From: Paraburkholderia lycopersici
GTDB taxonomy: Bacteria > Pseudomonadota > Gammaproteobacteria > Burkholderiales > Burkholderiaceae
Direction: 5' to 3'
DNA length: 64,000 nt
Assembly: GCF_900096975.1 (NCBI RefSeq)
Contig: NZ_FMYQ01000002.1
Coordinates: 307,862-371,861 of the forward strand
The position numbers and the translations under genes were made by a program. Of the stretch, positions 20,903 through 29,395 are shown one piece after another. Position 1 is the stretch's first letter. The number at the start of each line of letters is the position of its first letter. The notes below the pieces were generated by a model that made no database searches, was not told the DNA's origin, and was given only the letters and a program-made list of their open reading frames with translations.

Positions 20903-21123
20903 GTGAGGGGAAGTGAAAGGGACGCGGTGCAGTGCCGCGGTTGCAGGAATTTTCTTTAGCGTGATGCTGCTTTGGAAGCAACGAATTTTCATATCCAATC
21001 CACGTGGCGAGGCCTCGGGCAGAAAAGACGGCGCGACTGCTGGGTGAGCAGCAAGTTATTGATGGGCCGCTGCCTGAGAAGCATCGGGCGTAACGGATCT
21101 TCGGTTTTCTGGCCAGTTCCCTA

Positions 21124-21139
21124 TGGCATACGACGTGCT
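21124..21139 (+). promoter_or_regulatory. sigma-54 promoter (-24/-12)
   Basis: TGGCATA-CGAC-GTGCT has GG-N10-GC spacing and matches the -24/-12 consensus at most positions. It lies 38 bases before the start at 21178. An inverted repeat CTGCT-GGGTG-AGCAG (21037-21051) lies about 72 bases upstream and could bind the activator. Confidence 0.7.
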
Positions 21140-21177
21140 TGGTGAAGGCGAAATATCGAACAGAAGGAGTTATGCCT

Positions 21178-22368
21178 ATGCATTCCATCAGTACGGAGAC
21201 TGCGGAATCGGCCCCGTGGCAACCGGTCGTGGACTCGGTTGCCGAGGAACTGGAGCGCACGGCCGTCGCGCGCGACCGGGCGGGAGGGACGGCGTTGCAC
21301 GAGCGGCGTGTGCTGCGCGATAGCGGGCTGCTCGGCCTGAGCGTGCCTCGCGCGTATGGCGGTCACGGAGCGAGTTGGTCCGACACCCTGGCTGTCGTGC
21401 GGCGCTTTGCCCAGGTGGACAGTTCGCTCGCACACCTGTTTGCCTTCCAGCATCTGCATCTCGCCACGGTGCGCCTGTTCGGGCGGCCGCGGCAATGGGA
21501 GCCGTGGTTTGAGCAGACCATTGCGCAACGCTGGTTCTGGGGCAACGCGCTCAACCCGCTCGATCAGGGCACGCGAGCGGTGCCGGACCGCGCCGGAGGA
21601 TGGTATTTCGTCGGGCGCAAGAGCTTCTGTTCCGGTGCAGCCGATTCGGATCGCCTGCTGGCCTCGGCGTTCGATGAGCAGGGGCGTTTGCTGATCGGTG
21701 TGGTGCCGACCTCGCGTAAGGGGATCGGCGTGCTCGACGACTGGGACAACATGGGCCAACGCCAGACCGATAGCGGGACTGTGGTATTCGATCAGGTTGC
21801 GGTGGCGGGCAATGAGGTGCTTGCCGATCCGGGACCGCTGTCGTCGCCGTTCGCGTGTCTGCGCCCGTTGCTGGCACAGTTGATTCTCGCGCATATTTAT
21901 CTCGGTCTCGGCGAGGGCGCACTGCGGACCGCGCGGGATTTCACGCGGGCAAGCAGCCGAGCGTGGATCGCGTCGCCCGCCTCGCATCCCACGGAAGATC
22001 TATATGTACAGGGCCATTACGGCCGTTTCTGGCTCGCGCTCGAAGGCGCTCGCGTATTGGTCGGGCGTGCGGCTTCCGCATTCGATTCCGCATGGCGCCG
22101 TGAAACGGCGCTCACGGAGACCGAGCGCGGGAAGGTGGCAATAGCCGTGGCTGCCGCGAAGGTTCAGTCCGCGCAGGCGGGTCTCGACGTCACGCAGCGC
22201 ATGTTCGAGGTGACCGGGGCGCGTGCAACGACGGCGGCGCTGCGGTTCGACCGGTTCTGGCGGAATCTGCGCGTTCATACCCTGCACGATCCAATCGACT
22301 ACAAGATTCGTGAGCTGGGGGACTGGGCACTGAACGAGCGTTTTCCGGATCCGTCCTTTTATTCCTGA
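21178..22368 (+). CDS. sfnB: SfnB-family sulfur acquisition oxidoreductase (copy B)
   Basis: This 396-aa paralogue of the divergent copy A has [73 protein letters not shown] and RFDRFWRNLRVHTLHDP. The ATG at 21178 is chosen because AAGGAG lies 8 bases upstream; the in-frame ATG 6 bases earlier is too close. Transcription from the sigma-54 promoter at 21124 would give a leader of about 28 bases. It stands upstream of the FMN reductase and sfnG genes, which have their own sigma-54 promoter. Confidence 0.87.
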   Translation: MHSISTETAESAPWQPVVDSVAEELERTAVARDRAGGTALHERRVLRDSGLLGLSVPRAYGGHGASWSDTLAVVRRFAQVDSSLAHLFAFQHLHLATVRLFGRPRQWEPWFEQTIAQRWFWGNALNPLDQGTRAVPDRAGGWYFVGRKSFCSGAADSDRLLASAFDEQGRLLIGVVPTSRKGIGVLDDWDNMGQRQTDSGTVVFDQVAVAGNEVLADPGPLSSPFACLRPLLAQLILAHIYLGLGEGALRTARDFTRASSRAWIASPASHPTEDLYVQGHYGRFWLALEGARVLVGRAASAFDSAWRRETALTETERGKVAIAVAAAKVQSAQAGLDVTQRMFEVTGARATTAALRFDRFWRNLRVHTLHDPIDYKIRELGDWALNERFPDPSFYS

Positions 22369-22544
22369 TGCTGCTGATGGAGCAGTGGGGAAGCAATGCT
22401 GCTGCCCGCCATTCATCGGGATTCGGAATATGGTTTCCATGGCTTCCCGTATTAATTAAGGATCACGTAATAATCCATGAATGCGGCGGAGATATCGAAG
22501 ATTTACGTTCCATTCAGTCTCCTGCGGATCGGCAATCGATAGCC

Positions 22545-22560
22545 TGGCACGGTATTCGCT
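22545..22560 (+). promoter_or_regulatory. sigma-54 promoter (-24/-12)
   Basis: TGGCACG-GTAT-TCGCT matches the TGGCACG half exactly and keeps the GG-N10-GC spacing. It is the best of the three sigma-54 sites and lies 54 bases before the FMN reductase gene, so it probably drives the long msuE-sfnG-ABC operon. The upstream bases 22450-22490 are AT-rich, which could suit IHF bending. Confidence 0.78.
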
Positions 22561-22613
22561 AAACAGGTCGTAAGCGTGGTCACGACGCCGTGGCACATGA
22601 AAAGGAATTCACG

Positions 22614-23192
22614 ATGAGCAAGAAGATTTATAAGGTCGTCGCGGTATCGGGCAACACGTCGCGACCGTCTCGCACGCTTACGCTGACCGAGGCATTGCTG
22701 TCAGGCCTGCGTGCGGGGCTGCCGGTCGAGCCGCAACTGATCGAGCTTGGCGATATTGCGCCCATGCTGTCCGGCGTGCTTTCGCGAGCGGACGCTTCGG
22801 CTGAACTGGAATTGCGGTTGCGCGCGATCGAGGAAGCCGATGCGCTGATCGTTGCGAGCCCGGTTTATCGGGCGTCGTATACGGGGCTTTTCAAGCATCT
22901 GTTCGACCTCGTGCATCACGAGGCGCTGATCGACGTGCCGGTGCTGCTGGCCGCGACGGGCGGCAGCGAGCGTCACGCGCTGGTGATCGACCACCAGTTG
23001 CGCCCACTATTCAGTTTCTTCCAGGCGCGGACGCTGCCGATCGGCGTCTACGCATCCGAGCAGGATTTCCGGAATCACGCGATCACCAGCGCCGAACTGC
23101 TCGCGCGCATCGAACTTGCCGTTGAGCGGGCGGTGCCGCTCGTGCGGGAAAGCAGCCGTTTCGAATCTTCCGTGGCCACGCAGGCCGCATGA
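22614..23192 (+). CDS. NAD(P)H-dependent FMN reductase, MsuE/SfnE-like
   Basis: This 192-aa flavodoxin-fold enzyme would supply FMNH2 to the two-component monooxygenases encoded next. It has the nucleotide loop VAVSGNTSRPSRTLTL, ASPVYRASYTGLFKHLFDL (flavin contact), LLAATGGSERHALVIDHQLR and GVYASEQDF. These match the MsuE group, which also serves methanesulfonate monooxygenase. The ATG follows AAAAGGAATTCACG; sfnG begins 30 bases after the stop. Confidence 0.9.
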   Translation: MSKKIYKVVAVSGNTSRPSRTLTLTEALLSGLRAGLPVEPQLIELGDIAPMLSGVLSRADASAELELRLRAIEEADALIVASPVYRASYTGLFKHLFDLVHHEALIDVPVLLAATGGSERHALVIDHQLRPLFSFFQARTLPIGVYASEQDFRNHAITSAELLARIELAVERAVPLVRESSRFESSVATQAA

Positions 23193-23222
23193 GTCTCCAC
23201 ATCTTCTGAACAGGGTATTTTC

Positions 23223-24323
23223 ATGAGCCATACCACTTCTGCCGACGCCGTCAAGTTCGCCTACTGGGTGCCGAACGTGAGCGGCGGCCTTGTCGTGAGC
23301 ACGATCGAGCAGCGCACCGACTGGAGCCTCGACTACAACCAGCGTCTCGCGAAAGCCGCGGAGAATGCCGGATTCGAATATGCGCTGAGCCAGATTCGCT
23401 TTACGGCCGGTTATGGCGCCGAATACCAGCACGAGTCGGTGTCGTTCAGTCAGGCGCTGCTGCAGGCCACCACGAAACTCAAGGTGCTCGCGGCGATTCT
23501 GCCGGGGCCCTGGCATCCGGCCGTGGTCGCCAAGCAGATCGCGACGATCGACCACATCACGAATGGCCGTATCGCGATCAACGTGGTCAGCGGCTGGTTC
23601 AAAGGCGAGTTCACGGCGATCGGCGAGCCGTGGCTCGAGCACGACGAGCGCTATCGCCGCTCCGAGGAGTTCATCCGTGCGCTCAAGGGCATCTGGACCC
23701 AGGACAACTTCACCTTCAAGGGCGACTTCTACCGCTTCCATGACTACACGCTGAGTCCGAAGCCAGTGCAGAAACCACACCCCGAAATTTTCCAGGGCGG
23801 CAGTTCGCGCGCCGCGCGCGACATGGCCTCGCGTGTGTCGGACTGGTATTTCACGAATGGCAATACGCCTGCGAACCTCAAGGCCCAGATCGACGACATT
23901 CGCGAGAAGGCGGCGAAAAACGGCCACGAGGTTCGTATCGGCGTGAATGCGTTCATCATTGCGCGCGACACGGAGGAAGAGGCGAAAGCCGTGCTCGACG
24001 ACATCATCGCGCACGCGCACGTGGAGGCCGTGAACGCGTTCGGCGACGCGGTGAAGCAGGCCGGCAATGCTTCGCCGGAAGGTGAAGGAAACTGGGCCAG
24101 GTCGACCTTCGAGGATCTGGTCCAGTACAACGACGGCTTCCGTACGAACCTGATCGGCACGCCGCAGCAGATCGCGGAGCGCATCGTCGAACTGAAGGCC
24201 GTCGGCGTCGATCTGGTGCTGGCCGGCTTCCTGCACTTCATCGAGGAAGTCGAATATTTTGGCAAGAAGGTCCTGCCGCTCGTGCGCGAACTGGAAAGCC
24301 GCCGGCAGAAGGCCGTGGCCTGA
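23223..24323 (+). CDS. sfnG: dimethylsulfone monooxygenase SfnG
   Basis: This 366-aa FMNH2-dependent LLM-class enzyme oxidises dimethylsulfone to methanesulfinate and formaldehyde. SfnG marks are FAYWVPNVSGGLVVSTIEQR at the start, AAENAGFEYALSQIRFTAGY, AILPGPWHPAVVAKQIATID, NVVSGWFKGEF, WLEHDERYRRSEEFI and IFQGGSSRAARDMAS. Length and text agree with Pseudomonas SfnG. It follows its FMN reductase and precedes a Liv-type transporter 15 bases after the stop, all in one direction under the sigma-54 promoter at 22545. Confidence 0.93.
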   Translation: MSHTTSADAVKFAYWVPNVSGGLVVSTIEQRTDWSLDYNQRLAKAAENAGFEYALSQIRFTAGYGAEYQHESVSFSQALLQATTKLKVLAAILPGPWHPAVVAKQIATIDHITNGRIAINVVSGWFKGEFTAIGEPWLEHDERYRRSEEFIRALKGIWTQDNFTFKGDFYRFHDYTLSPKPVQKPHPEIFQGGSSRAARDMASRVSDWYFTNGNTPANLKAQIDDIREKAAKNGHEVRIGVNAFIIARDTEEEAKAVLDDIIAHAHVEAVNAFGDAVKQAGNASPEGEGNWARSTFEDLVQYNDGFRTNLIGTPQQIAERIVELKAVGVDLVLAGFLHFIEEVEYFGKKVLPLVRELESRRQKAVA

Positions 24324-24338
24324 CGCGAGGATCATGAC

Positions 24339-25118
24339 ATGTCGCAAGCTGCACCGGCCCTGCTCGCCGTCGACGGCATTTCGCTCTCGTTCGGGGGCGT
24401 CAAGGCCATCACCGACATCAGTTTCGAGGTGGCGGCGGGTGAAATCTGCGCGCTGATCGGTCCGAACGGCGCGGGCAAGAGCTCGCTGCTGAACGTCATC
24501 AACGGCGTATATCGCCCGCAGCAGGGCACGGTGCGCTTCGATGGTCATGCGTACCGGCGCATGGACCCCTATCAGGTGGCGCATCGGGGGATCGCGCGCA
24601 CGTTCCAGAACCTCGCACTGTTTCGCCGGATGACGGTGTTCGACAACGTGCTGACCGGCCGGAACCTGCACCGGCGCAGCACCTGGCTCGAGCAGACCCT
24701 GCATCTCGGGCGCGCGCACCGCGACGAAGCGGAACAGCGCAGGCAGGCCGAACGCGTGATCGAGACGCTGGAATTGCATTCGTATCGCGACGCCGTAGCC
24801 GGCACCTTGTCCTATGGCCTGCAAAAGCGTGTCGAACTGGCGCGTGCGCTGGCTGCCGAGCCGCGCCTGCTGCTGCTCGACGAACCGATGGCCGGCATGA
24901 ACGCCGAGGAAAAACACGCGATGGCGGGGTACATCCTTGACGCGAGCGAATATCTCGGCCTTACCGTGGTGCTGATCGATCACGACATCGGCGTGGTGAT
25001 GGGGCTGTCCGATCACGTGGTCGTGCTCGACTACGGGCGGAAGATCGCCGACGGCCGGCCCGAGGAAGTGCGAACGAATCCCGAGGTGCTCGCGGCTTAT
25101 CTCGGCACGCGGCACTGA
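24339..25118 (+). CDS. branched-chain-type ABC transporter ATPase, LivG-like
   Basis: This 259-aa ATPase of the hydrophobic amino acid/amide importer class has Walker A GPNGAGKSS (41-49), Q-loop RTFQNLALFRRMTVFDN, Walker B LLLLDEPMAGMNAEE, LIDHDIGVVMGLSDHVVVL and the short C-terminus of LivG proteins. The signature is LSYGLQKRVELARA instead of LSGGQ, which is a common LivG variant. It follows sfnG by 15 bases and is the first of five transporter genes. Cargo in this setting is probably an organosulfur compound rather than an amino acid (inference from neighbours). Confidence 0.92.
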   Translation: MSQAAPALLAVDGISLSFGGVKAITDISFEVAAGEICALIGPNGAGKSSLLNVINGVYRPQQGTVRFDGHAYRRMDPYQVAHRGIARTFQNLALFRRMTVFDNVLTGRNLHRRSTWLEQTLHLGRAHRDEAEQRRQAERVIETLELHSYRDAVAGTLSYGLQKRVELARALAAEPRLLLLDEPMAGMNAEEKHAMAGYILDASEYLGLTVVLIDHDIGVVMGLSDHVVVLDYGRKIADGRPEEVRTNPEVLAAYLGTRH

Positions 25119-25136
25119 CGCACAGGCGAGGAAAAC

Positions 25137-26018
25137 ATGGAATTCTTCATTGAAGTACTGGTCGGCGGCCTGCTCGCCGGCGTGATGTACTCGCTCGTCG
25201 CGATCGGCTTCGTCCTGATCTACAAGGCGTCGGGGATCTTTAATTTCGCGCAGGGCTCGCTCGTCCTGTTCGGCGCGCTGACCTACGTGAGTCTCGTCGA
25301 ACGCGGCTGGAGCGCGTGGCTCGCATTCGCGGCGACGCTCGTGGCGCTCGTCGTGATCGCCGTCGTGACGGGGCGACTGGTGCTGCTTCCGCTTGTGAAT
25401 CGCTCGCCCATCGTGCTGTTCATGGCGACCCTCGGCCTGAGCCTGATTCTCGAAGGCGCGGCGCAACTGTTCTGGGGCGCGCAGGTGCATGGCCTCGATC
25501 TCGGTATCGACGACAAGCCGCTGCGCCTCGCCGGCGTGATGGTCAGCCAGTTCGACCTGTTCGCGGCGGCGATGGCCGGCGTGCTCGTACTCGGGTTTTC
25601 TCAGTTCACGAAATGGTCCCGGCTCGGACTGGCCCTGCGCGCGGTGGCGGACGATCCGCTGGCCGCCTTTGCGGTCGGCGTGCGCCTGCCGCGTGTCTGG
25701 ACCACTGTCTGGGCGCTGGCCGGCTTTACCAGCCTGGTGGCGGGCCTGCTCTGGGGCGCCCGGCTAGGCGTGCAGTTCTCGCTTTCGCTCATCGTGCTCA
25801 AGGCCCTGCCGGTTCTGATCATCGGGGGCTTTTCGTCGATCGGCGGCGCGATCGCCGGCGGGCTGCTGGTCGGTGCGACCGAGAAACTCGCCGAAGTGTA
25901 TGCCGGTGCCGTGATCGGAGACGGCATCGAGAACTGGTTCCCGTATCTGCTCGCGATGCTGTTCCTGCTGGTACGTCCGTACGGGCTGTTTGGCGAGCCG
26001 GCTGTCGAGCGTATCTAA
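25137..26018 (+). CDS. branched-chain-type ABC transporter permease, LivH-like
   Basis: This 293-aa inner-membrane permease has about eight hydrophobic segments. LivH-type marks are YSLVAIGFVLIYKASGIFNF, AQGSLVLFGALTYV near the N-terminus, GLALRAVADDPLAAFAVGV in the cytoplasmic loop that contacts the ATPase, and VLIIGGFSSIGGAIAGGLLVG. The ATG has GCGAGGAAAAC before it. It is 18 bases after the LivG-like gene and 11 bases before the LivM-like gene. Confidence 0.92.
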   Translation: MEFFIEVLVGGLLAGVMYSLVAIGFVLIYKASGIFNFAQGSLVLFGALTYVSLVERGWSAWLAFAATLVALVVIAVVTGRLVLLPLVNRSPIVLFMATLGLSLILEGAAQLFWGAQVHGLDLGIDDKPLRLAGVMVSQFDLFAAAMAGVLVLGFSQFTKWSRLGLALRAVADDPLAAFAVGVRLPRVWTTVWALAGFTSLVAGLLWGARLGVQFSLSLIVLKALPVLIIGGFSSIGGAIAGGLLVGATEKLAEVYAGAVIGDGIENWFPYLLAMLFLLVRPYGLFGEPAVERI

Positions 26019-26029
26019 GGGAGCGAAGC

Positions 26030-27073
26030 ATGGAACTTGCCGACAACACGACATCCGTCCCGACCCGGCGCCGGACCAACCCGCTTCGATGGCTCGTGCC
26101 GGCGGCGCTCGCGTTCATTGCGTTCGCCGGCGTGCCGCTGTGGGCCAACGACTATTGGCTCAATGCGATCCTTGTGCCGTTCCTGATCCTCTCGCTTGCG
26201 GGGCTGGGTCTCAATTTCCTGACGGGCTACGCGGGGCAGTTGTCGCTCGGTTCGGCCGCGTTCATGTCGATTGGTGCGTATGCGAGCTACAACCTGCTCG
26301 TGCGTCTGCCCGCGTTGCCGCTGCCCGTCGACCTGTTGCTTGGCGGACTGGTGAGCGCGGCGGCGGGCGTGCTGTTCGGGCTGCCGAGCCTGCGCATCAA
26401 GGGGTTCTATCTGATCGTCTCGACGCTGGCCGCGCAGTTTTTCGTGGTCTGGTTGTTCACGCGCGTGGGCTGGTTCTCGAACAACGACACTTCGGGCGTA
26501 CTGAGCGCGCCGAGGCTTTCGATCGGTCACTGGGCCATCGATACGCCGGCTTCCCGTTACCTGTTCGTGCTCGGCGTCGTCATGGTGGTGTTCGCGTTCG
26601 GCATGAGCCTCGTGCGCAGCGAACTTGGACGACGCTGGATGGCGGTACGCGACATGGACACGGCTGCCCGGGTGATCGGCATTCCAGTCGGGCGCACGAA
26701 ACTGCTGGCATTTGCGCTGAGTTCGTTCGCGCTCGGCATTGCCGGCGCGCTCTGGGCCTTCGCGTACCTCGGCACGATCGAGCCGGACGGATTCAGTCTC
26801 AACCTGTCGTTCCAGGTGCTGTTCATCATCATCATCGGTGGCATGGGCAGCATCGGGGGGAACTTCCTTGGCGCGGCCTTCATCGTGCTGCTGCCGATTC
26901 TGCTCTCCAACGCGGGCGGTCTGCTAGCGAATGTCGGCATTGGCGACGATCAGCTCCAGAACCTGCAAAAGATCGTGTTCGGATGCCTGATCATCGTTTT
27001 CCTGATCAAGGAGCCGGAGGGTCTTGCGCGGCTTGTACAACTGGTCTGGCAACGGCGATCGGGCGACGCCTGA
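26030..27073 (+). CDS. branched-chain-type ABC transporter permease, LivM-like
   Basis: This 347-aa inner-membrane permease has LivM texts GLGLNFLTGYAGQLSLGSAA, GLPSLRIKGFYLIVSTLAAQ, WMAVRDMDTAARVIGIPVGR and IIIGGMGSIGGNFLGAAF. The start ATG follows AAGGGAGCGAAGC; a longer frame upstream only shadows the previous gene. It pairs with the LivH-like subunit to form the channel. Confidence 0.92.
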   Translation: MELADNTTSVPTRRRTNPLRWLVPAALAFIAFAGVPLWANDYWLNAILVPFLILSLAGLGLNFLTGYAGQLSLGSAAFMSIGAYASYNLLVRLPALPLPVDLLLGGLVSAAAGVLFGLPSLRIKGFYLIVSTLAAQFFVVWLFTRVGWFSNNDTSGVLSAPRLSIGHWAIDTPASRYLFVLGVVMVVFAFGMSLVRSELGRRWMAVRDMDTAARVIGIPVGRTKLLAFALSSFALGIAGALWAFAYLGTIEPDGFSLNLSFQVLFIIIIGGMGSIGGNFLGAAFIVLLPILLSNAGGLLANVGIGDDQLQNLQKIVFGCLIIVFLIKEPEGLARLVQLVWQRRSGDA

Positions 27074-27121
27074 AATTCTAAATCGATTTTTTTTGCAAAT
27101 GAAAATAAGGAATACGAATAT

Positions 27122-28486
27122 ATGGAATCGAACCAGATGAACGCCCGGCGTTTCCCGCCGGGGAAATGGCTCGCCGCGCTGGGTCTCGCGCTGACGCTCG
27201 GCGCGGCCGCAGCATCGCACGCGCGGGCCGAGGGCGCTCAGTATTTCCCGTTGCAGAGCTATCGCGTCGGCCCCTATGCGGCCGGCGGCAGCGGCTTCTT
27301 TGGCGGCTTTATCGACTACATGAAGTTGATCAATGCGCGTGACGGCGGGGTGAACGGGGTCAAGCTGGTCTGGAAGGAGTGCGAGACCGAGTATGTGGTC
27401 GAAAAGGGCGTGGAGTGCTATGAGCGCCTCAAGAACAGCGGCCCGAACGGCGCACCGACGGCGGCGACCAATCCGCTGTCGGTTGGCATTGCCTACGCGA
27501 CGATCGACCGTTCCACCGCCGACAAGATTCCGCTCATCACGATCAACCACGGTCGTACGGACTCGACCGACGGCGCGGTGTTCCCGTACATTTTCCCGCT
27601 GCAGCTCAATCCATACAGCGAGGTGTCGGCCATCGTCAACTATATCGGCCAGCGCTCGGGCGGGCTCGCGAACCTCAAGGGCAAGAAGATCGTGGTGCTC
27701 TACCACGGCTCCCCCTATGGCCGCGAGACGATTCCGGTGGTCGATCTGCTGGCGAAGAAATACGGCTTCGACGTGACCCAGATCGAAGTGCCGCACCCGG
27801 GGAACGAACAGGGATCGCAGTGGCTGAAGATTCGCCAGATCAATCCCGACTGGGTGATCCTGCGCGGCTGGGGCGTGATGAACCCGGTTGCGCTCAAGAC
27901 GGCGCAGAAGGTCGGCTATCCGGTCGATCACATCATCGGCAACATCTGGAGCAATTCGGAGGAAGACGTCCGGCCCGCGGGCGACGCGGCCAAAGGGTTC
28001 ATCTCGATCACGACGCATCCGTCCGGCACCGATTATCCGGTGCTCCAGGCGATCAGCCAGTACGTGATCAAGCCCGGAAACGGCGATCTCAAGGACCCGG
28101 CGCGCTTCGGCACCGTGTACTACAACCTCGGCGTGGTGAACGGCATTCTCAACGTCGAGGCCGTGCGGGTCGCGCAGCAGAAGTTCGGCAACAAGCCGCT
28201 GACGGGCGAGCAGGTGCGGTGGGGCTTCGAGCACCTGAATCTCGACGATGCGCGTCTCAGGCAGCTTGGCGCGCTCGGCCTCGTGCAACCGCTCAAGCTG
28301 TCCTGCGCGGATCACGAGGGCGGCGGCGCGGTGCGGTTTCAGCAGTGGGACGGCCGGCAGTGGCGCGTGATAAGCGACTGGGTGCAGGCAGACCGCGCAC
28401 TGCTGCGGCCGATCATCGAGAAGTCGGCGCAGTCCTACGCGAAGGAGAAGGGCATTACGCCGCGCGATTGCAGCAAGGACCTCTGA
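27122..28486 (+). CDS. branched-chain-type ABC transporter binding protein
   Basis: This 454-aa periplasmic binding protein belongs to the Leu/Ile/Val-amide class. A signal peptide (WLAALGLALTLGAAAASHAR) is followed by a mature part starting EGAQYFPLQSYRVGPYAAGG. It has GFIDYMKLINARDGGVNGVK and a bilobed receptor layout, and is longer than LivJ (about 370 aa). An AT-rich stretch with T8 lies just upstream. Cys residues in KECETEYVVEKGVECYERLK and LSCADHEG may form disulfides. Sitting between LivM- and LivF-like genes inside an sfn operon suggests it binds a sulfone, sulfoxide or larger organosulfur amide (inference). Confidence 0.9.
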   Translation: MESNQMNARRFPPGKWLAALGLALTLGAAAASHARAEGAQYFPLQSYRVGPYAAGGSGFFGGFIDYMKLINARDGGVNGVKLVWKECETEYVVEKGVECYERLKNSGPNGAPTAATNPLSVGIAYATIDRSTADKIPLITINHGRTDSTDGAVFPYIFPLQLNPYSEVSAIVNYIGQRSGGLANLKGKKIVVLYHGSPYGRETIPVVDLLAKKYGFDVTQIEVPHPGNEQGSQWLKIRQINPDWVILRGWGVMNPVALKTAQKVGYPVDHIIGNIWSNSEEDVRPAGDAAKGFISITTHPSGTDYPVLQAISQYVIKPGNGDLKDPARFGTVYYNLGVVNGILNVEAVRVAQQKFGNKPLTGEQVRWGFEHLNLDDARLRQLGALGLVQPLKLSCADHEGGGAVRFQQWDGRQWRVISDWVQADRALLRPIIEKSAQSYAKEKGITPRDCSKDL

Positions 28487-28487
28487 G

Positions 28488-29285
28488 ATGAGCGAGCCGA
28501 TCCTGCAGGTCGACGAGATCGCGGTGACCTATGGCCGGATCATTCCGGCCTTGCGAGGGGTGTCTCTGGCGGTGCCGCACGGCGCGATCGTGGCGCTGCT
28601 CGGCGGCAATGGCGCGGGCAAGAGCACGACGCTCAAGGCCATATCGAGTCTCGTGCACGCCGAGCGCGGCGAACTCGTGGGCGGTCGCGTGCGCTACCAG
28701 GGCGAGGACGTTGCGGGTATCGAGCCGTGGACGCTGGTCGAGCGGGGTCTCGTGCAGGTGCTCGAGGGGCGGCGCTGCTTCGCGCATCTGACGGTCGAGG
28801 AAAACCTGCGGATCGGTTCGTTCGCGCGGCGGCCGCGGCGCGCCGAAATCGATGTGGAGCTGGAGCGCATCTATGAAATCTTCCCGCGCCTCAAGGTGCG
28901 CCGGAAGTCGCTGACGGGCTATACGTCGGGCGGCGAGCAGCAGATGGTGGCCATCGGCCGGGCCTTGATGGCCCGTCCTGCGCTCGTGCTGCTCGACGAG
29001 CCTTCGATGGGGCTCGCGCCGCAGGTCGTCGAGGAGATTTTCGACATCGTTGCCGCGCTCAGCCGCGACGAAGGCATGAGCGTGTTGCTCGCTGAACAGA
29101 ATGCCGCGATTGCCCTGCGCTATGCGAGCTATGGCTATGTCCTGGAAGGCGGGCGCGTGGTTGCGCACGGTGAGGCGGACCGACTCAGTGGAGTCGACGC
29201 GTTACAGGATGCCTATCTTGGCGGCGCGCCGGTCGATTACGGTTCCCGACGCGCACGACCGGCGGCGCTGGCGACTTCCGCATGA
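28488..29285 (+). CDS. branched-chain-type ABC transporter ATPase, LivF-like
   Basis: This 265-aa ATPase has Walker A GGNGAGKST (39-47), Q-loop RGLVQVLEGRRCFAHLTVEE, a degenerate signature YTSGGEQQMVAIGRAL, Walker B LVLLDEPSMGLAPQVVEEI and LLAEQNAAIALRYAS. These are the standard LivF marks. The start lies 1 base after the binding-protein stop, so translation is coupled. It completes a full five-subunit importer. Confidence 0.93.
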   Translation: MSEPILQVDEIAVTYGRIIPALRGVSLAVPHGAIVALLGGNGAGKSTTLKAISSLVHAERGELVGGRVRYQGEDVAGIEPWTLVERGLVQVLEGRRCFAHLTVEENLRIGSFARRPRRAEIDVELERIYEIFPRLKVRRKSLTGYTSGGEQQMVAIGRALMARPALVLLDEPSMGLAPQVVEEIFDIVAALSRDEGMSVLLAEQNAAIALRYASYGYVLEGGRVVAHGEADRLSGVDALQDAYLGGAPVDYGSRRARPAALATSA

Positions 29286-29395
29286 CGGGCGTTGCCGTTC
29301 GGGAAGCCCGGTGAGATCGGGTAATCAACAGCACGGGGCGCCGATCGTCTATACGACCGCCCACGGGGTTCCGTGCGGACAGAAGGAGAAAAGGC

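Noticed and set aside
20903..21060. Search for a leftward sigma-54 promoter before the SfnB-like copy A and sfnR
   Set aside because: No GC-N10-CC pattern is present on the plus strand in this stretch, so sfnR may use another sigma factor.
23007..25490. 827-codon open frame on the minus strand across sfnG and the LivG-like gene
   Set aside because: It lies opposite two well-recognised genes, is Arg/His/Glu-rich and has no motif or ribosome site.
26924..28315. 463-codon open frame on the minus strand across the Liv-type binding protein
   Set aside because: Shadow frame; the plus-strand gene has a signal peptide and family texts.
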